In this document: positions 31,601 to 43,330 of the stretch, piece after piece
Numbering within the stretch: position 1 is the stretch's first letter
Layout: each line of letters opens with the position of its first letter
Assembly (NCBI GenBank): GCA_911728455.2
Contig: OU452224.1
Span: forward strand, 186,001 to 250,000
DNA: 64,000 bases
Source: Marthasterias glacialis
Lineage: Eukaryota > Echinodermata > Asteroidea > Forcipulatida > Asteriidae
Reading direction: 5' to 3'
Notes under the pieces: model-generated
Databases searched by the model: none
Seen by the model: only the letters and a program-made list of their open reading frames with translations
What the model was told of the DNA's origin: nothing
Translations under genes and position numbers: made by a program

Positions 31601-33775
31601 AAAGTTACTCTCACAGTGTTCTTATAAATCTACTGCACATTAAAACATAAAATGCTGTTCACAATGGGTAATAGATAAAGGTCATTCTAACTGGCTGTTT
31701 TTAATCACAATTCCTTCATAATGTAACTATCAAAACTGACTCAAAGTCAAACATCCATCTAGCCAGAAAGGGCTACTGCAAACATCATGTCTGCAACTGA
31801 CAATGTTCAATATTTCTCACAATGAATTTTTTTATTGAAGTTTTTGAAGAAAATATTTAATAAAATAGGTTTTGTTCATAAACATATAATTATTGCCTTT
31901 TTGTTATGTGATAACTTAACCTAAAATACAGTGTCTTCAAAGTTCATATCGCTAATTAAATTTGTGTTTTAAAATAAGGAAAATGTTGTATTTGAATATT
32001 TTTACCCTTTCATGTTTTATCAAGCTCTAAATATTATATTTCAAGAATGTTAGTGGATGTGGCATAGGGGTGTGTACAAAATTAACATAATGAGAGACCT
32101 AAAATCTACCAACAAAAAGAACACAATATAGAACAAAAATGGCTCAAGATGTGAGACTTACCCTCTGTTTCTGTTCCACTCAGTTACAATTGTTAGATAT
32201 TCCCTTCATGAAGTGAAGTGACTACAAAGAAACAACTTCATGAGCAAGGGACCTGAAACATACAAATCATTACAAACAAATTATTATATTCCAAATATTA
32301 TATTTCAAAAATGTTGGTTGATACTGTGAAGGTATTTGTGTAGAATATTACCATAATGAGACACCTAAAATCTACTGACAAAAAGAACACAAAATAAAAC
32401 AAAAGATGGGTAGAGATGTGAGGCTTACCCCTTCTGGAAGTGTTTAGATATTCCCTTCATGAAGTGATGTTGGTAAGTGACTACAGCGAAACAACTTCAT
32501 GATCAAGGGACCTGAAACATACAAAACATTCCAATCAAATTATTATTTAGTAATATATTTACTCCCAGTTATAACTATGCTGTTGGATGAAAGAAACTTA
32601 ACTTATTCTTTTTCCTCTTTAGGTGTTGATTTTATAGCAAAGTACAACTTAGCATCGGTACAAAAATGGCTGAGGTAAAATGCCTTTTCTAATCAACACG
32701 TTTATACATAAATTCAGGAAAGTAGCAGTCGATTTGGTTTTTGAGAATTGAGTATGGTTAGGGTATAAAGAATTTATTGTGTAGACTGGTAGCAGAACCA
32801 TTCAGCTATAAACAAAATTGCTCCATAAAATTCACTGGCCTGAAATCTCAAGCCTAGTAGAGTCTTTCTTGAAATCTTTCCCGCTTTAGCCTTTGAGAAA
32901 GGCTCTGCTAGGGTCAAAACATCAGGCCATTAACAGTTTTTTGCATTCATACCATAGTTCCTTTTGGTTGGTAAGCAATTAGATTAACTCTATTTTCTCA
33001 CAAATAAATGTGCTCAAAGTGTATTTTACATAAAGTCACAGTGAAACAAAAATGATAGATTATGCTCTCACAAAGTGGTGGATCTCAAATTGCTAAAAAG
33101 GAGCTTGAAATTGAAGCTGATTTAATGTCGATTGTTAAATCTTAACAAAGTCTTGTCTGAACTTAAAGCTCTCTCTCATCAAAGTCATGGTAAATCAAGG
33201 CGAGTCAATATTCTTTGAAGCTAATTGTAGTTCTTAGGAATGAACATTTTTGTCATACACTGGTATAATTATGCTTGGAAAATGTGCAACCTACAGTCCT
33301 TCAACAGTAATATCCTGAAAAAAGAGTAATGTCAACAGATTGTTACCAGTTTGTAGTGAGAACTAAATCCTGTTTCACTCTGGAATACTGTTCAACATTT
33401 CTTTCGGAAATGTGAATGCGAAAAAGAAAAAAATGATCCAGACAGGAGGCCTGTGAAACAAGCAATAAATTTAACAATTCAAGAATTTTTTTTTTAAATA
33501 AAAAGCATCACTGCATCAAATCAATACAATGAAAACAAGCCAAGTGTAGTCTGGTGGTTAAGACATCTGCTCTAGAATGCCAGTGTCATGGGTGCAACAG
33601 GCATAGCAGCCAGTGTGTGTGTGTGTTTTTTTGTTTTGTTTTTTTACTTTTCCGCACTAGCGCAAAGAGGCATCGTTTTTGTTCAAGTACCCTGTGGATG
33701 AGTCTGAGTCCAAAGCAAGCAGTAACAGTACAAAAAGGTCTCAGAACGGTGCCAAGTACTGCACTAAAGTAGAAT
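31600..33775. repeat. Segmental duplication, copy A
   Basis: Non-coding segment homologous to 34110-38040. Shared landmarks: aaaactgactcaaagtcaaa (about 31733), gctgttggatgaaagaaact, gctctgctagggtcaaaaca (about 32905) and gatccagacaggaggcctgt (about 33435). Within it, about 32020-32285 and 32286-32530 are themselves a ~264-bp tandem duplication that copy B lacks. Confidence 0.85.
33541..33620 (+). repeat. tRNA-like SINE head in copy A
   Basis: tgtagtctggtggttaagac resembles a tRNA A-box region (TGGTCTAGCGGTTAAGAC in copy B). The B-box is poor. It is followed by a (GT)n/T-rich run. Confidence 0.4.
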
Positions 33776-34109
33776 TGAATAACAAAAATTGATATGCACC
33801 AACAGCCTCCACTATAAATGTCTCACTGTAGAAAATTGTCCCTCATTTATACTCAGTTGCCAACTATGAGACACAAAACTCTCACAGTGATGGAGTTCAT
33901 TTCTCAAATCTGAGTACCAAGTACCACAAGAACTTGGGGGGTCAAGTGCTAACTGGGTCAAAGTACTATGTGTCAGTTTTTTTCTAGTTATGTTTGTACC
34001 CTAAGTGCTCCATTTTACAATGACAAATAAAGAAGAATCAAAGTGGGTAACGAATCCAAAGTTAAGGCTTACCCGATGTAATGAATGTTGACTTCACTCA
34101 GAGAGGCAG
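33776..34109. other. Junction between duplication copies
   Basis: No coding or repeat structure seen. Confidence 0.4.
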
Positions 34110-34242
34110 CTCAATACTCTATGATGTAACATCAGTGAATGGCAACAGTCAAACAGCTTCCTGAACAGGTTGTCTGTAAATGTGAAACATTAAATGTTGT
34201 TTACAATGGGTAATATATATAGTTATTCTGACTGTGGGGAAT

Positions 34243-35095
34243 CGGCCTTTAATAATACCCAGTTTTTCATATAGAGTCCCTTGAACGCAACTTTTCGTGG
34301 GGCTGAGTGCCCGATCACCACAATTAACTGTCTCCATCCGCCACATAAAATTATTGTTTATCTTTGGAACGCTCTCTTTTCTTAATCACCAAACTGCATT
34401 ACTTTGTATATTAATATGTAAAACTTTATTTGGGTTTGAAGTAACAACAAATAGAAAAGTAATTTGGATAATTAACCTTTTAAGTATCTTTTTCTTAATG
34501 CGTATTGTTTACTTTGAAGTGAAGCGGTCTTTGGAACAGGGCCAAAGGGACCTCATGCTTTTTCGACCGAAAGGAAGGTGTTGAGCTGTTCTGAATATAT
34601 CTCCATTTGTGTTTTGTAATCACAAAAGACAACTAAATTTTGAAACGTTATTTATGCTGTAACAGAGTTCAGAATACGTGGATTCTCTTGGTGAGTCTTA
34701 TTTTTGTATCCTTTGTACTTTTCATGATAAACTTACGGTGATAAAAATGGGCTTCGTTTCACACACGCATGATATACAGTAATCCCCGTGTGTGCAACAG
34801 CACCATGGTTATTTTTAGAACAACGTGTATAATGTGTAGGCGTGGGAACGGACGCCATTACATGCATAGGGTTTTAATACTGTAGTTAGCGTATGGTGCT
34901 TGGGGTTTGTGTTTGTGTTTTCTTTTATCTCTACAAATTTGATTGTTCAACTCTTCAATAACTGTGATCAGTGGTGGTTATTGTAAAGCCAAGTTCATGG
35001 AAGAGAACTAGAGTATTAAAAAGAGTTTTAAAGAAAACTGGTGTCTGGAGCGTCCTTATTTTAAGGATAAGGGGACCATAAAGACCCTCATCAAT
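34243..35095 (+). mobile_element. Possible solo LTR
   Basis: Insertion relative to copy A, starting tgtggggaatcggccttt and ending ggaccataaagaccctcatca or close by, so TG...CA-bounded and ~850 bp. No clear 4-6-bp target duplication and no coding sequence. An LTR identity is a guess from the borders. Confidence 0.35.
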
Positions 35096-36528
35096 CACTA
35101 CATAACTAATTCCTTTATGATATAACTTTCAAAACTGACTCAAAGTTAAACATCCATCTAGCCAGCAAGGGCTACCGCATACATCATGTCTGCAACTGAC
35201 ATTGTTCGGTATTTTTCACAGTGATTTTGTTGTTGAAATGAAGATTTCATTTTCATTGAAAATATTTAATAAAAAAGGTTCTGATTACAAACATATTGCC
35301 TTTACGTTTTGTGATAACTTTACCAAAAATTCAACGTCTTTAAAGTTCAGATTGCTTATTAAATTTGTGTTTTCAGATTAGGAAAAAGTTGTACTTGAAT
35401 ATTTTTCCTTTTCCTGTTCTATCAACTTCTAAATATTATATTTCAAGAATGTTGGTTGATGTGGCAAAGGAGTGTGTACAATATTAACAAAATGAGGGAC
35501 CTAAAATCTACCAACAAAAAGAACAAAAGAGGCTTACCCTCTCTGGAAGTGTTTCTGTTCCATTTAGTTACAGGTGTAAGATAGTTCCTTCATGAAGTGA
35601 TGTTGGTCAGTGACTACAAAAAAACAACTTCAAGGAACCTGAAAGATACAGATCATTCCAATCAATTTATTATTTAATAAAATACTTACTCCTAGTTATA
35701 AAACTGTGCTGTTGGATGAAAGAAACTTAACACAGTTTTACTTCTTTAGGTGTTGATTTTAAAGCAAAGTAAAACTTAGCATGGAGCATCAATACTACAA
35801 AGACTGAGGTCAATTGGTTAGGTTTTTGAGAATTAATACGGTCAGATGGTTTGGGTATAAAGAATTTCCCGTGATGACTTGTAGCAAAACCATTCAGCTA
35901 CAAACAAATTTGCTAAAAAGAACTCAATGGCCTCAACTTTTGACCTAAGCAGAGTCTATCTTGAAGGCTTTCCCCCTTTAGCCTTTGCAAAAGACTCTGC
36001 TAGGGTCAAAACGTCAGGCCATTAACAGTTTTTGCAATTTCACCACAGGTCCTTTTTGGTTGGTAAGTAATTTACAACAGCTAACTCTATTTTCTCACAA
36101 ATAAATGTGCTCAAAGTGTATTTTACATCTAGTCAAAGTACAACAAGAATGATAGATTATGCTCTCACAAACGTAAGTGGTGGGTCACAAATGGCTAAAA
36201 ATGAGCTGGAATTTGAAGCTGATTTAATTTGGATCGTTAAATCTAAACAAAGTTTTGTCTCAACTTAAAGCTCTCTCATTAAAGTCAAGGTAAATCAAGG
36301 CTTGTCAATATTCTTTGAAGCTAATTGTAGTTCTTAGGAATGAGCATCTTTTCCATACCTTATTATATTTATGCTTGTAAAATGTTTAACCTACAGACAT
36401 TTTCATTGTTAAATCAATCTTCTAAAATAAAAGAATAATGTCAACTGATTCTTACCAGCTACATTTTGTGAACTATTATTCAGTTTCACTCTGGAACACT
36501 GTTCAACATGTCTTTCGGAAATTTGAAT

Positions 36529-37830
36529 CACTCACCCACTCACTTGTCTGCATAAACAGCAAAGGTCTGTTGCGCCGACCTCCTGTCTCCACGCTTTATA
36601 GCCTCATCCTACATACCGTCAGTCACGCTGGGTCATCGCGGTTGTTCTTGCCAAGAGGACCTGTGATGACTGTGGGGTCTCTTTCAGCCAGGACCCGGCG
36701 GTTGACCTTTCTTGGAATTAACGGTAATGCCCAGAGCGCTTTTAGAAGGAATATTGTCAGCCAGGCAAGCGACATGACTGAAGAAGGCAGTTCGGTGACG
36801 TTGGATTTGGTGGTTGTTACTGATGTAGTTGAACCACTTGATGCCGAGGATCTAACGTTGACACCTTTGTTGGAATGATTCACGTCATCTGAGGTTGGAT
36901 TTGAGGAGGGTCCAGGTTTCTGAGCCATAAAGCAGGACAGGTATGATGCATGTCCAGTATAGTCCAGTAGGCTGTTCGTAGCAGATGAAGGGAGACCAAG
37001 ACGTCTAAGGATGTCGGGTTCAGTGCGCCAAGTGTTGGAGATCTTACTCTTAGATATACAAAATCCTCCACACTGTCGACAGACTGGCTGTTCAGCATAA
37101 TGTGAATGGGAATGCTGGTGTTGCTTGGATTTAGAACTAGGCTTTTGGTTTCATGCCGGGAGATGTTGAGGCCAAAAATGGCAGCCTCGTTCTGAAAAGA
37201 CTGGAGTGCAGTGTTCAGATCGTTGGTCTCGTTACTGACGAGAGCGACACCATCTTTATAGTCCAGATATGAAACCTTGAACTGACCAACAGTGATCCCT
37301 ACATCCATAGTTGCCCTATCAAGGATCCAGTCCATTGCACGGCAGAAAAGGGAAGGTGCCAGGATGCAGCCCTGCCTTACACCAGATCTTGTGAGGAAGC
37401 TTTCGGAGGTGTTCCTTCCTTGACGGTGGTGTTGGTATAGAGATTCTTTATGAGGGTAAGGAGATGGTCTGGAGGGCTTTCCAAAGTGCTTTCCCATCAA
37501 CTGAGTCAAAAGCTGCCCTCAGATCAACGTTGGCCACTGATAAGGGTTTGTGAAACTTGTGATGCAGCTCGGACAGCAGACAGAGGGCGGGAATGGCATC
37601 CATAGCAAAGCGACCAGCTCTGAATCAAGATTGCTCAGTTCATCTGTGCTCAATTAGCAGGGGGTTCAACCGGGCCAGGAGGACATGGGCAAAAACCTTC
37701 CCTGGAACAGATAGAAGCTTGATGTGTCGGTAGCTACTGCATTCAGTGCAGACGCCCTTCCCTTTGTAGAGTGTAACTATGATGCTCTCTTTCCACTCTG
37801 CCAGGGCTTTTCTTGCTTGCCATACCTGTA
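36529..37830 (-). mobile_element. Truncated LINE in copy B, with ~12-bp target duplication
   Basis: Flanked by ggaaatttgaat (36517-36528) and ggaaatgtgaat (37831-37842); copy A has a single ggaaatgtgaat. The body encodes degenerate reverse transcriptase on the minus strand. Confidence 0.85.
36880..37509 (-). pseudogene. Degenerate LINE reverse transcriptase
   Basis: The minus frame contains SGVRQGCILAPSLFCRAMDW, then the catalytic region as VSYLDYKDGVALVSNE where the family has LDYADDVALLSE, so the second catalytic aspartate is lost. QSFQNEAAIFGLNIS follows. Past 36930 the frame slips; another frame gives LLYGSETWTLL, the usual next motif. Same family as the LINE at 39750-41395. Confidence 0.75.
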
Positions 37831-37960
37831 GGAAATGTGAATGAGAAAATCAAAAAGTGATCCAGACAGGAGGCCTGTGAAACAAACAATAAATTTAACA
37901 TTCAGAGAAAGTATAAGTTAAAACTGACCAATGCATCAAATCAATACAAATTAAACAGGC

Positions 37961-38030
37961 TGAGTGTGGTCTAGCGGTTAAGACATCGGCTATAGAATGC
38001 TGGTGTCAACCGAGCAAAGTAGCCTGTGTG
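37961..38030 (+). repeat. tRNA-like SINE head in copy B
   Basis: tgtggtctagcggttaagac has a better A-box than copy A. The B-box region (ggtgtcaaccgag) is decayed. Confidence 0.4.
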
Positions 38031-38481
38031 TTTTGGGGGCTTTTCCGTGCTAGCGCGAAAAAGGCAATGTCTTTGTTCTGATTTTTTTGTCTTCTCACAA
38101 GGCCATTGGTCACTCCCTAAAAGCTTTGATCCTCTTCAAACTTGGTCCAAGCAAAGACCAAATACCAATGATGTGCCACAGCACAAATGCGTTATTGTGA
38201 CGTCAAGTCATTTGTCAAGTGACTTCACATTTAAGGTGGAATTTATAAATCAGTATGAAGTCAAGCACAAATGACCGAAGGTTGCATTTTGTTGGAATTA
38301 TTAGAGTTCATACAGGCCTTCAATTTTGATTGTGTGTGCAAAATCACATGACTTGTACTGTTGGTCAAAACCGGAAGTGTCTTATACATTTTTTTTGTAA
38401 TTGCTTTTTACGATGTTATAGTCTGGCAAGCCTCTAGTTTAATTTTTTTTTATCTGTGACGTGACAAAAATACACGAGCGC

Positions 38482-39296
38482 CAGTGCTCTAGAACTCGAG
38501 ACTGGTCTCGGACTCAAGACCGGTCTCGAGACCATTTTTTGTGAACTCCGACTGAGGCTTGACCTTGTGACTCAGTGTGACTCAGATCCAGACCAGGCAA
38601 ACACGATAAAAAAGGTTAGCATATCAACCATGAACCCTGTTTGTTTCAACTGTGCATGTCAGGGTTAAAGTCTTGTTCAAATCTGTGCTGGTGGTTTTTG
38701 TCTACCTGAAATAACGCCCCTTCAAGATTAACCTTCCGAATAGCGTTTCGCGTGACCGATGATCTAGAAAAAAACAAGTATTTGAACTTGAACGGCAAGC
38801 TCGGTATAGTTGGCTCATTGTGTCAGTTTTTCGTTAGTTCACGTCAATTGATTTTCTACTTTCGTGATTGATATTGTAGTTAAGCCATTGGTACAGAGCG
38901 TCACTCACAATGATACGTTAAGTCATTCAGATTCCGAACAAGTTGGTCAGTTTGTCTTTTAAGTCTGTGCTCTTTTTTTTGTCTCAAGATGTTTTAAGTG
39001 TTCTTAATCAATTCATTACACAATGGAAATCAATCCTGTGTCTTTAAAATATCTGTTTCGACTTTTTAAAGTGGTAACAATTGTGCAGATCTCATCACTA
39101 GTTGGACAGAAATGGCTGGAACTTGGCCGAAATTGCAGAAATGTTCCATATGACTGTCGTGAGGATCGATGGTATGATTGTTTAGGACTTGCACAATTGG
39201 GGACTCAGACTCAGTGGGGAGGACTCGGACTCGGACTCGGTCTCGGACAACAAGGATTCTGACTCGGACTTGGACATTAGGGACTCGAGTACACTT
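38482..39296. mobile_element. Second hAT-like element with GACTCG/GTCTCG subterminal repeats
   Basis: Starts cagtgctctagaactcgaga and ends gggactcgagtacactt. The subterminal tracts are ggtctcg at the left and ggactcggactcgg at the right. The ends are imperfect inverts and the 8-bp flanks differ (acgagcgc, acccctgt), so it is old or the right end is misplaced. No transposase domain seen. Confidence 0.5.
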
Positions 39297-39750
39297 ACCC
39301 CTGTTAAGTGTGAAACAATGCTTTTGTACAATGAAGTTGGTTATATTTGGTAGAATAACATACATTGTACATGTATATGCCAGTGACAGCTTTGGAGTCG
39401 GAAATAGTGACAACTTAGGGTGTGCAGCAGCTGCACACATGTGTGACGCAATGACTTACCAACAAAGACTAACTTTACATAGGCGTAAAGTACTGTGTAT
39501 ACAGTGCTTTTCACAGGGGTCAACAACTTTTAAGACATTCACTACTACTGGATTCGAACGGGCCTCTTGTCCATGGACATGCTCAGGGGTCTACATTCTG
39601 TTCTAGACATTAGGCATTAGGTCTGTAATTAACATTTCTCTGTACGGCTGGTACTCCACATTCCAGTTTGAGCAATCCAGTCTTGGAATGTTGATGTAGC
39701 TTTAATCATAATCAATACATAGATGCAGTCCATCCAGCACATGGTATCCA
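39297..39750. other. No gene; possible SINE trace
   Basis: actggattcgaacgggcctc (about 39548) resembles a B-box on the minus strand. Nothing else is recognised. Confidence 0.3.
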
Positions 39751-40140
39751 CTTCGTCAAAATCATCCCCGGTTATCTTGATGCGCATGCCATCAAACTTG
39801 GGTACCGTGCAGGAGAGGGTACAGCAGCACTTCAGATGTCAGAGCAGCCCTATATAGAGAGGCCACTGCTTTCCCCAATGCAGGGAAGGGGTAAGAAAAG
39901 GTACCCTGAAAATTGGTTGCTCCATATAAACCCGGTCAGCAAACCGCGGCTGACGGGTTATCCCTCCCCCACTCACTCATTCACTCTCTCACTCACCCTA
40001 CCGCATAGACATCTGGGTCCTTTGCCCCGATCTTACTACGCCCGCGGTTGGTAGCCTGGCTCCACAGCCCGTCCACCCTGCTGGGTGGTCCCAGATGTTC
40101 AACCCAGGATGTTTGTGGGAGGCCTCTGGGTCTTGACCAT

Positions 40141-40294
40141 CCAGGGCTCGATTTCACAAAGCACTAAGATTCATCTCAAGATGAGTGGTCAGTATTACCA
40201 TAGTGATTTGTATTGTGACATCACACTTTGCTTAGCAATTAAGATTGATACACAGTTAAGATCGATCTTAGCTCTTTGTGAAATCGGCCCCTGG
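40141..40294. mobile_element. 154-bp MITE in the LINE reading frame
   Basis: The ends ccagggctcgatttcacaaa and tttgtgaaatcggcccctgg are inverted repeats of ~20 bp. The interior carries further taagatc/gatctta symmetry. The LINE translation continues on both sides (SRGKIPLSPG, then TQRPPTNILG), so the MITE came later. Confidence 0.8.
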
Positions 40295-40790
40295 TGATAG
40301 GGGGATTTTGCCTCGGCTGTTTATGGCCATGTTGAGTGCCTTTTTTGCCGGGGTGTTTTCAGCAAGGCGGGCGATGTGGCCACAGAGAGCAACTCTACAG
40401 TGACAAACTAGCTGTCCAATTGTGGGAAGTTTGTTGTTTTGCCTGACCTCTGCATTGGTAATTTGATCATACCATTGGATGTTAAGGATGGTCCTTTGGG
40501 ATCATTGGTGGAAGGCTTCAAGTCTTCTCAGATTAGTCTGGAGAAGTGTCCATGTATCGGACCCGTAGAGGAGGACTGGGATAATACAGGTCCTGTATAT
40601 TGCACATTTTCTGGAGAGTTTGAGCGTCCTCAACTTACACACTCTGTTCAAGCTGCTCATAGCTGATGAAGTGAGGCCTAGTCTTTGTAAAACATCAGGC
40701 TCGCTTAGTCCGGAATGAGAGATCTTGCTGCCGAGATAGATGAAGTCATCAACAGTTTCAACAATTTGACCATGCAGGAATATGTTTGTC
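40295..40790 (-). pseudogene. LINE reverse transcriptase C-terminus
   Basis: The minus-strand translation has SGLSEPDVLQRLGLTSSA, LNRVCKLRTLKLSRKCAIY, RTCIIPVLLYGSDTWTLL, and CHCRVALCGHIARLAENTP. These are the standard post-palm motifs (LLYGSETW, R..L.GH..R) of this LINE group. No palm is present. Confidence 0.75.
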
Positions 40791-40799
40791 CAAATACAA

Positions 40800-41395
40800 A
40801 AATAAGAAGTCTCATAATTGCTACCTGGAATGTGTGCATACTCAACAGTGAACGCACATTCGACAGAAGGACAGCAGTGATTGGACTCGAACTACAACGA
40901 TACTCCATTGACATGGCGGCTCTTTGCGAAACACAATTTGCAGACAGTGGACAGCTGACAGAGGACACCTCTGGATACCAGCAACTGACAAATGATTACG
41001 TGGTGTGGCCCTGGTGTTGAGATTGTCGCTTGCTGACGACAAGTTGGAAACTTTGCCCCATGCTGTAAATGAGTGCCTCATCACACGCAGGAAGCCAGTG
41101 AACAGTAAACCCTACCTCACTGTCATTGGCACATACGCCCCTACAACGACGAATGAAGAGCTCGTCAAAGAACAATTTTACAATGATATAAGCCTTTGAT
41201 TAACCATACTACCGAAAGAGGACAAACTGATCAGTCTCAGAGACTTTAACACACGTGTTGGCATTGATCATGCATCTTGGCCAAAGACTATCGGGCACCA
41301 TGGGATCGGTAATCGTAATAACTCAAATGGTCAGCTGTTTCTATCAACCTGTCGAGAAAATAGCCTGACCATAACCAACTACAAGCTCTGATTTT
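40800..41395 (+). pseudogene. LINE apurinic endonuclease domain, broken
   Basis: Plus-strand motifs in order: IIATWNVC (family TWNVRT), DMAALCETQF (family LSEVRW position), then after a frame change near 41010 TVIGTYAPT, and after a stop near 41199 LRDFNTRVG (family GDFNARVG) and NGQLFLSTCRENSLTI. This is the order of an APE-type endonuclease. One frameshift, at least one stop and a Gly-to-Arg change before DFN make it inactive. Confidence 0.75.
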
Positions 41396-41543
41396 CGTTC
41401 ATAGAGCTGTCTTAGAGCTGTCACTAGTTTAACAACAACATTTTATTTGGATACTTGTTTTTCCATCTTTAGGACCTGTTGTTTCAAGATGGCATTTTTA
41501 TTATGATGTTGCCAATCTAGTACAGCTTCAATTGTAAGGGTTT

Positions 41544-42096
41544 GGTCAGGGTTTGCATCAGCTCAGGGTCAGGGTTTGCATCAGCTCAGGGTCAGGGTTT
41601 GCATCAGCTCAGGGTCAGGGTTTGCATCAGCTCAGGGTCAGGGTTTGCATCAGCTCAGGGTCAGGGTTTGCATCAGCTCAGGGTCAGGGTTTGCATCAGC
41701 TGAGGGTCAGGGTTTGTGTATCAGCTGAGGGTCAGGGTTTGCATCAGCTCAGGGTCAGGGTTTGCATCAGCCCAGGGTCAGGGTCTGCATCAGCTCAGGG
41801 TCAGGGTTTGCATCAGCTCAGGGTCAGGGTTTGCATCAGCTCAGGGTCAGGGTTTGCATTAGCTCAGGGTCAGGGTTCGCATCAGCTCAGGGTCAGGGTT
41901 TGCATCAGCTCAGGGTCAGGGTTTGCATCAGCTCAGGGTCAGGGTCTGCATCAGCTCAGGGTCAGGGTTTGCATCAGCTCAGGGTCAGGGTTTGCATCAG
42001 CTCAGGGTCAGGGTTTGCATCAGCTCAGGGTCAGGGTTCGCATCAGCTCAGGGTCAGGGTTTGCATCAGCTCAGGGTCAGGGTTTGCATCAGCTCA
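41544..42096. repeat. 23-bp satellite gggtcagggtttgcatcagctca
   Basis: About 24 head-to-tail copies, very homogeneous; one variant unit near 41700-41725 has a 2-bp insertion (tttgtgtatcagctga). Three units make 69 bp, so all plus frames are open; the 186-codon frame has a 23-residue repeat and is not a gene. The plus strand is G-rich with two GGG runs per unit. Confidence 0.95.
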
Positions 42097-43215
42097 GTTC
42101 TCATTTTAGATGACAATTGTATTTGTAGTCATTCAGGGCAGTTTGATATTTTTTTGTTTCGTGAATTTCTGACATTTGTGTGGCTTGATTTTAGCCATAA
42201 GTGTAGCTTGGATTTGGTTTATATAATACTGGTTTGTATTAAGACTGCATCATCATTAAACTACAAGTGGAGGCCAGATCTTTGACTCTTGAGTTTTGTC
42301 ATCATAATTTTAACTGGGATTTGAATTTACATTCTATTGCTGGAAGTTTTATTATTTTTGATGGCATTTCTCACTGGGATTTTACTCACTTGATGCCAGA
42401 TACTTCTACAAGGTGCTTTTTTGCTAAAGGCTCCACATTATGTTTAAAACTATGTGTCTTTGTTTTGTTATGGCTGGACTGGTGGTTTTTTTTTCTTTTT
42501 TTCATTTGACTATTATGGGAGACCAGCACTGATAGTGCAGACAAAACTGTCCATAGATATTAATAGTTATTGCATAATGGCAAGTGGAACACGTGAAAAT
42601 ATAATGCTTCTGCATCCCATATCCAATGATTGGAATGCAGACATGCTATATTTTCTCGTATTCCACGAACATGCATATAATAACGAATTATCTTCAAGCC
42701 ATCTTCAAACCACTGTTGAATCTTCCATTGCTTTTTAATGTAGAGTGCAATATTGACTTCTGGGTAAGCCTGTGCCGATTACACCTTTACACGGTTAACC
42801 GACCGATCGTCCGGTTACACGTTTACATTTTGACGGTGTGGATAGCCCTAAAAAACTGCACTAGAAAGTGCCCCGAATCGCACACCACAGTGCGATCACA
42901 ATGTACGCAATGCAGAATGTAATATCCGTGCGACATGTAAGCATTCGCATCGTTTCCAATAGTTTACAGGCTGATAGTCTTTATCTTGTTACTTTGCGCG
43001 TTACATTAAATACAAAAAACATTGACACTAGAGGGCGCTTTCAACACTCATTATTGAAGTATACCAGTTCATTATGACAAAACGCTTTCACCTAAGACTA
43101 GACAGATCTGCGCATGCGCGGGACATCGGAGATGCACAAACTGCTAGCATTTACACAGCATTGCTATCGCTGGTGCCATGCGAAAGCCGTGGAAAGCATG
43201 GTCAGTGGAGCAAGT
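42097..43215. other. No gene recognised
   Basis: Short frames without splice context. About 42770-42860 has ccgattacac / ccggttacac repeats suggesting a small TIR remnant. Confidence 0.35.
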
Positions 43216-43330
43216 TCCCCGGTCTGCACTTCAGTTGGGATTAACAACATTGAGGGGGGAGCGGGGGACGGGGGAGAGTTTCATAATTAGTTGTCACAGT
43301 GGCCCAAGCATTGTGGTCGGGATTGTCTGA
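43216..43330. repeat. Dispersed repeat, copy 1
   Basis: ccggtctgcacttcagttgg, gattaacaacattgaggggg, tcacagtggcccaagcattg. The second copy is at 44150-44270. Confidence 0.75.

Larger units (their letters stand above)
34110..38040. repeat. Segmental duplication, copy B, with two insertions
   Basis: Homologous to copy A in three pieces: about 34110-34242, 35096-36528 and 37831-38040. The gaps are a TG..CA-bounded insert and a LINE. Landmarks: ttcctttatgatataacttt, gactctgctagggtcaaaac, gatccagacaggaggcctgt. Confidence 0.85.
39750..41395. mobile_element. LINE with inverted 5' segment, split by a MITE
   Basis: The reverse transcriptase C-terminus reads on the minus strand (from ~40790 leftward, continuing past the MITE to about 39760-40140), while the endonuclease reads on the plus strand to the right (40800-41395). 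Both parts have the sequence style of one RTE-like family. This head-to-head order with a missing middle is what 5' inversion during target-primed reverse transcription produces. The outer left limit is uncertain. Confidence 0.65.

Noticed and set aside
36438..36928. Open frames of ~100-146 codons on both strands (36438-36878 plus, 36623-36928 minus)
   Set aside because: They overlie the degenerate LINE. Known LINE motifs appear in a third frame (LLYGSETWTLL), so these are shadows.
41553..42113. 186-codon plus-strand frame with 23-residue repeats
   Set aside because: Arises because three 23-bp units equal 69 bp. All three plus frames are open together.
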